From the NCBI GenBank assembly GCA_037043455.1, contig JAWPHD010002633.1, positions 178,501 to 242,500 on the forward strand: a stretch of 64,000 nucleotides of DNA, given 5' to 3'. Shown piece by piece: positions 11,635 to 24,784 of this stretch (positions are counted from its first letter, which is position 1; each line of letters begins with the position of its first letter). Origin of the DNA: Cyrtodaria siliqua (taxonomy: Eukaryota; Mollusca; Bivalvia; Adapedonta; Hiatellidae). The notes under the pieces are model-generated. The model was not told where the DNA came from, ran no database searches, and saw only the letters and a list, made by a program, of their open reading frames with translations. Both the position numbers and the translations under genes were made by a program.

Positions 11635-13137
11635 AATATAATTATTGTCTGACGACTACATTATATCAATACTTTGAATGCTGAGCTAACGAGCACTTCT
11701 GCTTATCTAACTACACCTCTGCTGGAGACGGACATTGTTTCCCAGCATGTGACCTTTATGGAGACTATAAAGGTTTCAGTAATTAGTAAGCAGACGAAGC
11801 TCCCTACAATGTACTGGATACCCAAACTTCACAAAATTCCTTACAAAGCACGTTTTATCGCTAATTCTAGTTCATGTACCACGACCAATATATCAAAACA
11901 ATTGACTTCCTGACTTTCCGCGATTAAAGAACATATTGTAAAATATTGCGGAAAGGCCTTCGAGAACTCAGGAATCAATCTGTTTTGGTTTATCAAAAAC
12001 TCTGAAGAAGTTCTTGACAAACTACGGTGTAAGCATGTTCATGCCTCTTCTCTAAGCACCTACGACTTCTCTACACTATATACTACACTACCACATAATC
12101 TTATCAAAGAAAAATTGCTTCAGCTTATTCAGAAGACATTTGCTAGAGAAGGTACACCTTTTCTAGCTTGTAATAATGTCAGGGCTTTCTTTACTAACGC
12201 CCCGATTCATAAGTATAATATGTGGACTTGTATTGCTGTTTGTAGAGCCTTATCTTTTCTTCTGGATAACATCTTTATTAGATACGGTAAAACTATTTAC
12301 CGCCAGGTTGTTGGTATTCCAATGGGTACTAACTGTGTTGCAGATTTGTTTTTGTACTGCTATGAGAGAGATTTTATGTTGAGTTTGTCACCTACTAGCC
12401 AGGGTGAAATTATTGATGCCTTTAATAATACTTCTCGGTATCTTGATGACATACTCACTATTGATAATCCGTTCTTTGCTCATATGGTTACTAACATTTA
12501 TCCACCAGAGCTCACGTTGAATAAAGCCAACAGTTCGGATACAGTAGCAGCATTTCTCGATCTTCATCTCTCGATTTCAAATGATTGTATTCATACTAAA
12601 ATCTATGATAAGAGAGATGATTTCAATTTTAACATCGTTAACTATCCACACCTGGATGGAAATGTACTTCGTGCTACCTCATATGGGGTGTATATCTCCC
12701 AGCTCATTCGATTTGCTAGAGCGTGTAATGATGTTATAGACTTCAATGATCGAAATCAAGTTATTACAAGTTAACTTCTTCAGCAGGGTTTTCGTTATCA
12801 CAAACTACGTAGATCTTTCTCTAAATTCTACCGCCGCAACGAGGGCCTGCTGGAAAAGTACAACACCAACCTTAAAACACTTCTGCGACTAGGCATATCA
12901 CAACCCTCATTTTATGGAGATGTGGTCTATAAACTTCGTAAGCTAAAGGGGTCTGACGGGTTTCCTGACCGCTTTACAAATGTAATCAGGAAGTTCGTCA
13001 GAAAAGGATATAACCCTTTGGTTTTACAGCGCACTGCATGTTTAATGATTGACCCTCTACAGTCAGTCATTACGCTTCACTTTTCACTTGTGCTACGACT
13101 GGACTACCTCTTGGGACTCTATGATTGTACCTACTGA
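11343..13137 (+). pseudogene. Penelope-like retroelement reverse transcriptase, decayed
   Basis: One reading frame runs from about 11350 to 13137, interrupted by three in-frame stops (TGA 11650-11652, TGA 11911-11913, TAA 12772-12774). The order of motifs fits a Penelope-like RT: LVPAD near 11608, MYWIPKLHKIPYKARFI at 11809-11859, YDFSTLYTTLPH near 12061-12096, GIPMG at 12313-12327, the catalytic YLDD at 12439-12450, LNKAN, FLDLHLSI, then ISQLIRFARACN and QGFRYHKLRRSFSKFY. A few residues usually found after GIPMGTNC appear to be missing. The 5' end is truncated at a satellite junction and I could not identify a GIY-YIG endonuclease at the 3' end. Such elements copy themselves through RNA; this copy cannot make an intact protein. 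Confidence 0.9.
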
Positions 13138-13560
13138 AACCCCAACTAAGGGAGGTGGGTGCATGAGCTTTCGTCCCTCGGGTTGTCTGGTCGTACCCTT
13201 GATTGGTTTTCTCTTTAGCTGCAACTACTATGGTTGTTCAGTACGATTCTGGATACATCATGAGATGTTTATTATTTTGTATGTGTATCTTTAGTTAGTT
13301 TCTCTGGATGTGGACTTCATTGTTAGAGAATTCCTTTTGTTGGGATGTAGTTTTGTTTACACTGTCTTGTCTATTTGGGCGCTGAAGACAGGATAATTGC
13401 GAGGATTGTGCGCATATAAAATCGATTCAAGCTAACCAGTAGGCCTTATTGTCTACTGACCGTTCCAGGTCGGTAACCCTGTCTTCACCACCCTTTCTGT
13501 TGTTTCTTTGTCTCTTTCATTGTAGTTTCTAGTCCTTGTTTGCAGTACAGTGCGGACCTA
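13138..13560 (+). mobile_element. Probable 3' tail of the Penelope-like element
   Basis: Non-coding sequence continuing from the RT pseudogene. It includes TATTGTCTACTGACCGTTCC and CTTCACCACCC. A diverged echo at 15275-15330 (TTGTCACTGACCGTACCAAT, TTGTCCACCC) suggests a second 3'-end remnant. The boundary is approximate. Confidence 0.4.
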
Positions 13561-13639
13561 CGATGCCATTGCGTTCGGACGCTGTGATTTCTATAGGACC
13601 CTATATATCATTTTGTAAATGTCTAAATACACAAAATGT

Positions 13640-14280
13640 GTCTGTACTAGTTCTCCTGAACCCCTGGCCGGATTGCAATGAAACTTTTCAGGGATGATCG
13701 GTACCAGGCTTATTTCTGCATATCATAACCGTGTTGTAGTTGAAAGATTTTGGGGGGAGTTACGCCCCTGTAAATGTTTTAATACACAATATTTGTCCGG
13801 ACTAGTTCTCCTGAACCCCTGGCCGGATTTCAATGAAACTTGGCATCAGTATCAAGCCTAGTTGTGCATAGCATTGTCTTGTTCAGTCGAATGATTTTTT
13901 GCGGAGTTATGACCCTTTAAAAGGTTTAATACACAAATGTTGTCCCGACTAGTTCTCCTGATCCCCTGGCTGGATTTAAACGAAACTTGGCGGGGATGAT
14001 GAGTACCAAGCCTAGTTGCGCATATCATCGCTGTGTTCCAGTTGAATGAAGTTGACAGAGTAATGACACTTTAAAGGTTTTAATACACTAACTGTGTACA
14101 GACTAGTTCTCCTGAACCTCTGGCCATAATTCAACGAAACGTGGCAGGGATGATCAGTACCAATCCCTGTTACCCTTGTTACGTCATGGCCGTGTTCCGG
14201 TTGAATGTCTTTTGATAAAGCTATGACCCCTTATACACAAACTTTAGCTTTATCTAGTAGAGCGTCCACAGGCCCTCTTG
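13640..14280 (+). repeat. Tandem ~150-bp satellite, family B
   Basis: Four diverged units with ACTAGTTCTCCTGAACCCCT, GGCCGGATTTCAATGAAACT, GGGATGATCAGTACC-like blocks, GTGTTCCAGTTGAATG and GTTTTAATACACAA. The same family occurs inverted at 9285-9500 and at 36640-37580, so it is dispersed as arrays. Confidence 0.8.
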
Positions 14281-15720
14281 GGTCTCTCGTTTATTGATTA
14301 ATCTCATTTAAGATAAATATTGCTGAGAAGCATCTTACGAAGCTGATGAATACGTACACTGTAATATAAAGAGCAAATGATATTAATAAAATAAAAGGAT
14401 ACAAGTAATAATGATCAGAATCTGGATTGCTAATGCCATTTAAAAAGAAATCATGGATATATAATTTTATTTATATGATGTGTGTATATACTGTTAACAC
14501 AATCATATAAGCAATACAGTTTAAGCAGTATCGTTTGAGTATACTCTTTAAGTATCTAAGTATTTAAGTTTTAGTAGAAAAACGTTGATCTTACATGTAT
14601 TCATCCAATAAAGTGAACCATGAATTCGCATCAGCTTATTGTGTTCGTTGTTTCTATATGAAGCATGCAATTACATAGTTTTTATAAAAAAATAAGGAAA
14701 AAACAAATCATTATACAAGCGAATACGAAGAAGAAGGGGATACACGACGACGAGAAAATATAGCGTTTACAGAACACAATAAAGCAAAACACGCATACAA
14801 AACACACAACGATTAAAAGGAAAAAACAAAGTAAGCGACACCACAAACGTAAAAGAGGTGACAATATTGGTACTGGGGGTTACATCCATGTGCTAGGGTA
14901 CAAAAACCTCACTCTTACTCTAGTGTCATCCCAATAAAACAAGACAGTGTAAGCTGAGATATCCACGCCCGACTTTATCCTGTTGATGCACTTGTTAAGT
15001 ATAAAAGTGATCATGTTTATGGATCAAACGAAGATTGTAAAACACGCCATCATAGAAGTCAGGCAACTGTATTTCAAAAGAGGAGTATGATGGGGAAGGG
15101 TTTAAGGGGATACACTGCATAAATATATACCGAAAAGGAAATATAGCATGCATACAGCATCGTTAATCCAAAACACGTATACAAAACAAATAACAATTAC
15201 AAGAGAAAAGTAGAAGGAAACGTATGCGACATCACAACATAAAAGGGTTTGAAAACTCCAGCGTCCTATATTGCCTATATTGTCACTGACCGTACCAATG
15301 CGGTGGACCTATTGTCCACCCTTTTATGTGTTTTATGTCATATCTTGCCATTGTATTCATTTTTCTAATTGTTTTGTTTCTATGCGTAATTTTGGTTGAC
15401 TGAGTCTTTGAATGCAACATTTCCTGTTCTGTTTAACATTTATATCTTCTTTGGCAATAAGAGTATACAAAATAGTAAAGCATCGATTTTTTAACATATA
15501 CACTTCACACATTTTCTTCATGAAAGTTCAAGTCAGTTATGTTGTTTAATGAGGCAATTCAGACCTAAGAATCCTTGTAAATCAATCATAAGAGGCTGAA
15601 TAAGTAATAGTATAAACAAAAGGTTCATGTGTAACGTTATTATAGCACTAGTATGAATGACGCAACATCACTAAGAATTTAAAAAAAATGTCAATATTTA
15701 ACTTGAGATTTTTCCACACA
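14280..15720. other. Non-coding stretch upstream of the STAND/ankyrin gene
   Basis: No further exon could be recognised. Segments at about 14690-14865 and 15070-15250 are diverged copies of each other (GGGGATACAC, AATATAGC, ACACGNATACAAAAC, GCGACA), i.e. an old tandem duplication. The true 5' exons and promoter of the downstream gene may lie here or farther upstream. Confidence 0.45.
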
Positions 15721-15721
15721 G

Positions 15722-15817
15722 GTGGACATCCTGATGCACGAACTAACGACGAGTTCATTGATAACCAACGTCAGTACAATGTGATAGCTGACAGAGAAGA
15801 AATTAAGAAAAGAATAG
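15722..15817 (+). CDS. Exon of the STAND/ankyrin gene
   Basis: Internal exon with acceptor CACACAG at its left edge and donor GTAACA at 15818. It encodes a hydrophilic segment (TNDEFIDNQRQYNVIADREE). The reading frame and phase fit the next exon at 16277. Confidence 0.65.
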
Positions 15818-18800
15818 GTAACAACAATATGTTATTTGTTTGTTTGTTTAAATCCATGGCGGAAACTAGATGAGAATGCCCTTAGCGCATTTATAATGAA
15901 TATATTTCCATCTTCGAACTTTATACACAATTAGCTTATTTACAAAGATGCGTTATTCTCCATATACAAACAAAATATTAGAAGACTGCTCTCAAGGAAC
16001 AAAACAACGTTTATTTAAGCATACCCAACATACATTAGATATCCCATTAACATACTTCGAGGCATTATAAACTTTCGACACGTACACATTTTAAAAATAT
16101 ATTTATTTATTTAACACGGAACCATAGCTAAATATTATTAAAAATTAATGAAGTGTATATGCAAAACAAAAATATAAATGACCCTCAATCAACAAAAAAA
16201 AGATGCATCAACATGTAAGTAAACATGTTGCGTTGTAATAAACTCTAAATTGTATCATTTATCATTTGCATTACAGAAGAGGCCCAATGCCTGCTGATAT
16301 CACATAGCAAATATTTGAAGAGATACCAGCTCCCGTACAAGACACAGATAACAGAAAAAATCGCAGAGGAACTGTATCGTAATAAATTAGTAGTATTAAC
16401 TGGCATTCCAGGCATAGGCAAAACTTATCTAGCAAAGAATTCTATCAATCATCTTATTAACCTCCATTCTGAAATTAAACCCTTGTTAATTCGTGTACCC
16501 AATGAACTTAAAAAGGTGATAGATCAGAATAGCTCGATCGTTATACTTATCGATGATATCTTAGGTGCGGTTACTGAAAATCCTAAAGAATTAGGTGACT
16601 GGAATACCAATGTCGACACATTTTTGTCTCAGATAGAAAACTATAACGTCCGAGCCATTGTCACTCTTAGGAAAACAATATTTTCAAATTGTCGTTCCGA
16701 GCAATTTGCAAAGCTTTTCGAAATAGCCAGTATTTTTCATTTAGACGAAGATCCTATTTATAGAGTCGAAATGGAAAGCATTTTTGAAACTTACGCCAAA
16801 TCACATGATATGCCTGTTGAAAAATCGAAAGTTAATTTTCAAACTTTTGGAATCGGCTTTCCTTTACTTTGCAAAGTAATGAATAAGGACTCAGACATTT
16901 CGAAACTGTTTTCGAAACCAATCCATCACATAAAAAAAGACATTTTAACTCTCAAGCTCCACAACACTCCAAGTTTTATCGCATTAGTAATGACACTTTT
17001 ATGTGGTAACAAACTGCCAAAAATTGGTATTAGTAAATCTATGGCAGACACTTTTAATGTTCTTACTGATCACTTTACTACTAGACCATTAGACAAAGAC
17101 AAGGTGTTCACAGCAGCGGCAACATTAGACAATACCTATTTAAATTATAATGAGCATGACATGTGTTTTACATTTCTACATAATTCAATCGCCGAATCAA
17201 CCTTTGAAGCTGCAAGGGAAATCATTCCAAATATCCTGATACAGTTTTGTTCTTTGGAGTATCTCGTTCAGTTCATTCAACCAACTTCTGTCAAGAATGA
17301 TGCATGTCTGCCTGATTCTAACGTAGATTACGAACGCAAAACGTATAGCATATACTACAGTGGCATACTAAACAGATTTAAGGAATCTATCGCATTGAAA
17401 ACACAATCTAATGATGACTTACAACATATTGCAGGATCCTGTTTGTGGCACGACGCCGAATTTATAGACATTGCTCTTCATGACCTATTGTTTTCAGACT
17501 TTATTCAATCTGATTCTCATGGACTGTCTCTTATGTCCTACTTCTCTCGTTTTGGCTTCACTACTCTGATAAAACGTCTAACATCTCTTCGTAATAACTC
17601 AACGTGTCAACTGGAAGATCTGTATCAGGAACAGGAACAAATAAAGAAGGCGATCATAGAGGCATGTTTATCTGCAAAGGGGGATTGTGTAAGGCATCTG
17701 ATTACACAAATAAATGAAACAACAAATGAAATCGTGTTTGCGGCAGTGAAAGGAGGAGACAAAGACATACTAGATTTTTTGCTGGGTAGATATACTGACG
17801 ACAAAATATTAACCACACTGACTTTGAAAAGTGAAGGCATGTCACTTTTGCTTGTAGCTTCAGAAAATGAAAAGGAAGAAGTTATAAGGTATTTGTGTGA
17901 ATCATGTAACGAATTGACTGAAAGGACGGATGACAATAAAAGGAACGCAGCACACTATGCCGCTAGTAAAGGGAACATTAACTGTTGCACATACCTTTTA
18001 AATCAGGGGATCGATCCGTATTCCAGAACAGATCTTGGTGTGACAATATTGCATCTGGCGTCAGGAGGTGGTCATATGAAAATGGTAGAATATATTTGCA
18101 AAACATATATTGAAATGCTTCACTTGAGTGATAATAACGGACATTCAGCTGCTCATTACGCGGCATATTCCGGTAATGTAGAATGTTTGAATTATCTTAC
18201 TGGTCAAGGGATAGATCCAAATGAGAAGTCAGGTGGAGGTCAAACCTTGCTACACATGGCTGCTTTAGGGGGTAAAACAATTATGGTTAAACACCTCTGT
18301 GAGACATTCGAGCATATGTTGCATATGAAAGATAATGGTTCTAGAAATGCTGCTCACCATGCTGCCCAATTTGGTACTGTAGAGTGTTTAAAATATCTTA
18401 TTAATCACGGGATAGATCCAAACGAGAAGACAGGTAAAGGAGAAACCTTGCTACACAGTGCTGCTTTAGGGGATAATACAATTATGGTAAAATACCTCTG
18501 TGAGACATACGAGGATATGTTGCATATGAAAGATATTGATTCTACAAATGCTGCTCACAATACTGCTCATTTTGGTACTGTAGAGTGTTTGAAATATCTT
18601 ATTGATCACGGGATAGATCCAAACGAGAAGACAGGTAAAGGAGAAACCTTGCTACACATGGCTGCTTTAGGGGATAATACAATTATGGTAAAATACCTCT
18701 GTGAGACATACGAGGATATGTTGCATATGAAAGATATTGATTCTAGAAATGCTGCTCAACGTACTGCTCATCGTGGTACTGTAGAGTGTTTGAAATATCT

Positions 18801-21800
18801 TATTGATCACGGGATAGATCCAAACGAGAAGACAGGTAAGGGAGAAACCTTGCTACACAGTGCTGCTTTAGGGGATAATACAATTATGGTAAAATACCTC
18901 TGTGAGACATACGAGGATATGTTGCATATGAAAGATATTGATTCTACAAATGCTGCTCACAATACTGCTCATTTTGGTACTGTAGAGTGTTTAAAATATC
19001 TTATTGATCACGGGATAGATCCAAACGAGAAGACAGGTAAGGGAGAAACCTTGCTACACAGAGCTGCTTTAGGGGATAATACAATTATGGTAAAATACCT
19101 CTGTGAGACATACGAGGATATGTTGCATATGAAAGATATTGATTCTACAAATGCTGCTCACAATACTGCTCATTTTGGTACTGTAGAGTGTTTGAAATAT
19201 CTTATTGATCACGGGATAGATCCAAACGAGAAGACAGGTAAGGGAGAAACCTTGCTAAACATGGCTGCTTTAGGGGATAATACAATTATGGTTAAACACC
19301 TCTGTGAGACATTCGAGCATATGTTGCATATGAAAGATAATGGTTCTAGAAATGCTGCTCACCATGCTGCCCATTTTGGTACTGTAGAGTGTTTAAAATA
19401 TCTTATTGATCACGGGATAGATCCAAACGAGAAGACAGGTAAGGGAGAAACCTTGCTACACAGGGCTGCTTTAGGGGATAATACAATTATGGTAAAATAC
19501 CTCTGTGAGACATACGAGGATATGTTGCATATGAAAGATATTGATTCTACAAATGCTGCTCACAATACTGCTCATTTTGGTACTGTAGAGTGTTTGAAAT
19601 ATCTTATTGATCACGGGATAGATCCAAACGAGAAGACAGGTAAGGGAGAAACCTTGCTACACAGGGCTGCTTTAGGGCATAATACAATTATGGTAAAATA
19701 CCTCTGTGAGACATACGAGGATATGTTGCATATGAAAGATATTGATTCTACAAATGCTGCTCACAATACTGCTCATTTTGGTACTGTAGAGTGTTTGAAA
19801 TATCTTATTGATCACGGGATAGATCCAAACGAGAAGACAGGTAAGGGAGAAACCTTGCTACACAGAGCTGCTTTAGGGGATAATACAATTATGGTAAAAT
19901 ACCTCTGTGAGACATACGAGGATATGTTGCATATGAAAGATATTGGTTCTAGAAATGCTGCTCACAATACTGCTCATCGTGGTACTGTAGAGTGTTTGAA
20001 ATATCTTATTGATCACGGGATAGATCCAAACGAGAAGACAGGTAAGGGAGAAACCTTGCTACACATGGCTGTTTTAGGGGATAATACAATTATGGTAAAA
20101 TACCTCTGTGAGACATACGAGGATATGTTGCATATGAAAGATATTGATTCAACAAATGCTGCTCACAATACTGCTCATTTTGGTACTGTAGAGTGTTTGA
20201 AATATCTTATTGGTCACGGGATAGATCCAAACGAGAAGACAGGTAAAGGAGAAACCTTGCTACACAGTGCTGCTTTAGGGGATAATACAATTATGGTAAA
20301 ATACCTCTGTGAGACATACGAGGATATGTTGCATATGAAAGATATTGATTCTAGAAATGCTGCACACAATACTGCTCATTTTGGTACTGTAGAGTGTTTG
20401 AAATATCTTATTGATCACGGGATAGATCCAAACGAGAAGACAGGTAAGGGAGAAACCTTGCTACACATGGCTGTTTTAGGGGATAATACAATTATGGTAA
20501 AATACCTCTGTGAGACATACGAGGATATGTTGCATATGAAAGATATTGATTCAACAAATGCTGCTCACAATACTGCTCATTTTGGTACTGTAGAGTGTTT
20601 GAAATATCTTATTGGTCACGGGATAGATCCAAACGAGAAGACAGGTAAAGGAGAAACCTTGCTACACAGGGCTGCTTTAGGGGATAATACAATTATGGTA
20701 AAATACCTCTGTGAGACATACGAGGATATGTTGCATATGAAAGATATTGATTCTACAAATGCTGCTCACAATACTGCTCATTTTGGTACTGTAGAGTGTT
20801 TGAAATATCTTATTGATCACGGGATAGATCCAAACGAGAAGACAGGTAAGGGAGAAACCTTGCTACACATGGCTGTTTTAGGGGATAATACAATTATGGT
20901 AAAATACCTCTGTGAGACATACGAGGATATGTTGCATATGAAAGATATTGATTCAACAAATGCTGCTCACAATACTGCTCATTTTGGTACTGTAGAGTGT
21001 TTGAAATATCTTATTGGTCACGGGATAGATCCAAACGAGAAGACAGGTAAAGGAGAAACCTTGCTACACAGAGCTGCTTTAGGGGATAATACAATTATGG
21101 TAAAATACCTCTGTGAGACATTCGAGCATATGTTGCATATGAAAGATAATGGTTCTAGAAATGCTGCTCACCATGCTGCCCATTTTGGTACTGTAGAGTG
21201 TTTAAAATATCTTATTGATCACGGGATAGATCCAAACGAGAAGACAGGTAAGGGAGAAACCTTGCTACACAGTGCTGCTTTAGGGCATAATACAATTATG
21301 GTAAAATACCTCTGTGAGACATACGAGGATATGTTGCATATGAAAGATAATGATTCTACAAATGCTGCTCACAATACTGCTCATCGTGGTACTGTAGAGT
21401 GTTTGAAATATCTTATTGATCACGGGATAGATCCAAACGAGAAGACAGGTAAAGGAGAAACCTTGCTACACAGGGCTGCTTTAGGGGGTAATACAATTAT
21501 GGTAAAATACCTCTGTGAGACATACGAGGATATGTTGCATATGAAAGATATTGGTTCTAGAAATGCTGCTCACAAAACTGCTCAACGTGGTACTGTAGAG
21601 TGTTTGAAATATCTTATTGATCACGGGATAGATCCAAACGAGAAGACAGGTAAAGGAGCAACCTTGCTACACATAGCTGCATTAGGGGATAATACAATTA
21701 TGGTAAAATACCTCTGTGAGACATACGAGGATATGTTGCATATGAAAGATAATGGTTCTAGAAATGCTGCACACAAATCTCTCATTTGGGTACTGTAGAG

Positions 21801-22118
21801 TGTTTGAAATATCTTATTGATCATGGGATAGATCCAAACGAGAAGACAGGTGGAGGAGAAACCTTGCTACACAGGGCTGTTTTAGGGGATAATACAGTTA
21901 TGGTAAAATACCTCTGTGAGACATATAAAGATATGTTTTATATGATTGATAATGAGTCTAGAAATGCTGCTCACAATGCTGCTGATAGTGGCACTGTAGA
22001 GTGTTTGAATTATCTGATTAATGAAGGGGTAGATCCAAATGATTACATGAATTCTGTTGATGGTGCTGCTGATTTTGGTACTGCAGAATTGTTGACTGGT
22101 GATGAGGAATGCTGCTAG
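15722..22118 (+). CDS. STAND NTPase (nSTAND3-like) with long ankyrin-repeat tail, 5' partial, frameshifted
   Basis: Two exons are visible. Exon 15722-15817 (96 bp, after ..CACACAG, before GTAACA) joins across a phase-1 intron to exon 16277-21798 (after TTACAG), rebuilding a codon for Glu in ..KKRI-E-EAQCLL. The second exon has a Walker A motif GIPGIGKT (16402-16425) and a Walker B-like VILIDD (about 16540-16557), then a helical STAND-type linker and, from about 17640, ankyrin repeats to the end. Proteins of this type use nucleotide-controlled switching and repeat-mediated ligand sensing, and are expanded in bivalve innate immunity; that role is inferred. Residues 1-~480 of the big exon are unique sequence. 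The ankyrin part is a 67-aa repeat. A net -1 frameshift near 21773-21785 ends the frame at 21798, and intact ankyrin coding resumes in another frame to 22118. 5' exons were not found. Confidence 0.85.
16277..21798 (+). CDS. Large exon: P-loop NTPase plus ankyrin units 1-17
   Basis: An 1,840-codon open exon. The acceptor TTACAG sits directly before it. The first in-frame codons do not start with ATG, which supports splicing from upstream. The NTPase fills roughly the first quarter, and the repeat core begins at about 18346. The frame ends in a short aberrant tail (HKSLIWVL) created by the frameshift. Confidence 0.85.
18170..22060 (+). repeat. 201-bp tandem coding repeat (two ankyrin repeats per unit)
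   Basis: About 19 units (17 in frame, 2 after the frameshift), plus diverged outer units. Spacing is exactly 201 bp in the core, for example GATCACGGGATAGATCC near 18604 and 18805. The core units are almost identical at DNA level, including silent sites, while the first (17930-18350) and last (21950-22060) units are diverged. A 402-bp higher-order unit, with LLHMAVLGD, YLIGHGIDP and then a normal unit, recurs from about 20060, 20460 and 20860. A variant unit with ETFEHMLHMKDNGS appears near 18300, 19310 and 21120. Confidence 0.95.
21786..22118 (+). pseudogene. Out-of-frame 3' end of the ankyrin tail
   Basis: This segment encodes GTVECLKYLIDHGIDPNEKT and a further diverged unit, ending ..LLTGDEECC and a stop. 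It is the natural continuation of the repeat but is shifted by one base relative to the main exon. The break lies in the stretch AAATCTCTCATTTGGGTACTG, where other units have one more base. It could be a real truncating mutation or an assembly error in a near-identical repeat. Confidence 0.8.
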
Positions 22119-22554
22119 CAATGCTGCTCTTCCTGGTTTAGTGTATTATTTCAAATATGTCAATGTCAAAAGATAGATCAAAATCACGATTAGATGTCTC
22201 TGTTCAAATACCTTGGCAAGCTTTACATATCGATTACAATTCACCCTTGTAACACGACGTGCTAAAAGTGTACATTAGCACAGAAATACAATTGTTCACA
22301 TGTAAGGAATTGTGTGCGTTAGCGTGTGCATTACAACACAAATAAACTGTTCACTGCTACAATATGTAATTATAAGATTGCGTTATCAAAGTGAACAATG
22401 TAAAGGAACTGTTCATTGCTACATTACCATATGCAAGTATGAAGTAACGTGATTATACAACTGTGGTAACATAACTCTATGAGACGTACGCATATTTATG
22501 CATGGAGATAAGTCTCATAATTACGAAGCTACATTAGCAGGTCACTTTAAATTA

Positions 22555-23310
22555 TTAAATAGAGATTATTTACCTGCTGGGATCGATTAAAGGAAATCCT
22601 TCACGAGACGGTAGACGTGTGCCATTGAGTGCAGGATTTCCATATAATCTAACACAGCAGTTAAAGAATCTGGTTATTACATTTTAAATCAGTTTTTTAA
22701 CCGATATTATTCGCGTTATTGAACGTTTTCGGCAGATGACGTCGACATCAGTACCACTGTTTTGACGGCATAACTCAGCGTCAAAGTTAGTTAGTTTTGT
22801 GTTCGGAGTTAGTTAATACTATTTAGCGATTATGAATATTCTTTCACTGAGAAATCCCAATCTTTCACCGATAAAAATGTAATAATATAATATTGTAATA
22901 TATTTCGTTTAAATGATTTTCCATTATTAATAATGCATCTCACGAATATATAGAGGTAGACTATTCTCATAAACATCATGTAGCAAATGCACGTTTATTT
23001 AGAGATTATTTAACTGCTGGGATCGATTATATGAAAATCTTTCATGAGATGATAGACGTGTGGTTCTTTTCACAAACGAGAGTAAGCGAGTCAGTGAAAA
23101 ACACCACACGCCTACCATCGAGTGAAAGATTTTCACATAATCATATTATGTATGATTTTAACCAGAATTATTCGCTTTATTTAGCGTTATTGACGTCATA
23201 ACTCAACGTCACAGTTAGTTATTTTTTGTGTTCGGGGTTAGTTATTAAGATATAGCGATTATGAATATTCTTTCAGTGAGAAATCCCAATCTTTCACCCA
23301 TAAAAATGTA
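22555..23310. repeat. Tandem duplicate of a ~320-bp foldback-bearing repeat
   Basis: 22555-22880 and 23005-23310 share TTTAGAGATTATTTA-like starts, CTGCTGGGATCGATTA, a TTAGTTA block, AGCGATTATGAATATTCTTT and GAGAAATCCCAATCTTTCAC. The second copy contains an inverted repeat (about 23025-23145): ATGAAAATCTTTCATGAGAT and GACGTGTGG pair with CCACACGCC and GAAAGATTTTCA. Probably a mobile foldback element. No gene. Confidence 0.65.
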
Positions 23311-24270
23311 ATAAATATAAATATATACTGTATATATTAAATAATGATTGAGAACATGAATAAAAAAGTAAAGCTTATGTTTAATTTGTTCCATTAGTAG
23401 ACCTTGTTGTCCTTAGATGTTTTTGTTTGGTTCATGTGTGCTTTCAAATCAGTTACAAATTCAACAAAGGTTTCGCAATGAACATATCATTATGGTGTAG
23501 CTAATTCAATGGCATGCATGGTGAGATATATCTAGGAACATTAATTCATCGGTATGACTTGTCGTAAATAGTGTCATGCGTGCATATATATAAACTCAAA
23601 ACAGTGTAGTAATACAGCTATGCCATTTGCCTGTCAAATTGCAAAATAATATTAGAATACTCAACTCGTAATATAATACAGAACGTTATTCAGGTTTACG
23701 TTCATTTTGCTGTATGTTGCTTTTGTTTTGCTCTCTGAATACATCATATGCACATTATGATTTCTCTCAACCGTTTTGAACTAGAAGCGACCTGATATAA
23801 TATTGGTATTGCACCACTGGGTACACGTATTATAAAAACATTGACATGCCTCTAAGGTATTTTAGTGTGTAATACTGTAAGATTTATACAGTGACATACA
23901 TTATGTAAATGGCATGTTATAATTATACTAAGTTATTTTAAGTCCGCTGTTTCTTTGTTCAAATCAAGCGTGTATTGCATGTTAGTACACACGCATTTTT
24001 GTTACAAAGGTAAAACTATAGCGATAAATAGTTACATGAAATTTGCTCTATTTTTTGCAATTAAAACACATTTTGCACGAGGACTTTAATTCGTAAATTC
24101 CAAATATTCAAAAAATAACAAGTGTTGTGTTTTCAAATGTAGTGTATAAACATGGAGGTAAAAGTAATATTTAATATTCTCGGAATCATAGGCCACAATA
24201 TTTCAAGCGTTAAAGGCCATCGCAATGTGTTAAAAATAAGTACTTAAAAAGGAATACATTTGGAAGCAAG
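23311..24270. other. AT-rich non-coding stretch
   Basis: No gene, RNA or recognisable repeat was seen in this stretch. Confidence 0.4.
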
Positions 24271-24274
24271 AGAA

Positions 24275-24440
24275 GAAAATAGCAGACCTCGTCCGTCAGA
24301 TGGCGATTTCGTGTACCGTAGTCTGCCCTCTGAGCAGGTTAAAGAACCATTAGGAGATGAAGAGCTGGGAATCCTGTTTATCCTTCCTCTCTCTCCGTTA
24401 GCATAAACAATGTGTTATTGGACGTTTAATCAACAATTCA
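24275..24440 (+). mobile_element. SINE fragment related to 27709-28050
   Basis: Shares with 27840-28030 the blocks CCTCGTCNGTC, a GAT.GGGATTT/GACTTT segment, ATTCCTGTGTATC/ATCCTGTTTATC, CCTCTCTCYCT and the tail AATCAACAATTCA. It lacks the tRNA-like head, so it is 5' truncated. Confidence 0.45.
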
Positions 24441-24784
24441 TGAGTATGTTTATAAGTGGTATGTATGTATGGATTTTACGTCACTTTTAACAATACTTTA
24501 GACATTTCATGATGGTATATACTAGTAGTAGTAAGCTCGACCCTCAACTTTATAGAGCTTCAACACTGGAATACCACGCCGTAGAACATGATACCAGACC
24601 CTGTCATATTATACTGACACCGAGTCGACCAGTCGTCTAGCACTATCCTTTAAGTTCTGAGTGTCAAACAAAGAAGGTACTAGTACCATTGGTATGACAT
24701 GACCGGGGATTAACTTTATCAGAGAGGTAATGTAACATGAAACACAAATAGTCTGAACGTAAGCATGACTCTGACTATGTAAAT

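Noticed and set aside
14682..14864. Small hydrophobic open frame resembling a membrane peptide
   Set aside because: It is composition-driven (A-rich on the + strand gives Phe/Leu/Cys on the minus strand) and lies in a duplicated non-coding repeat.
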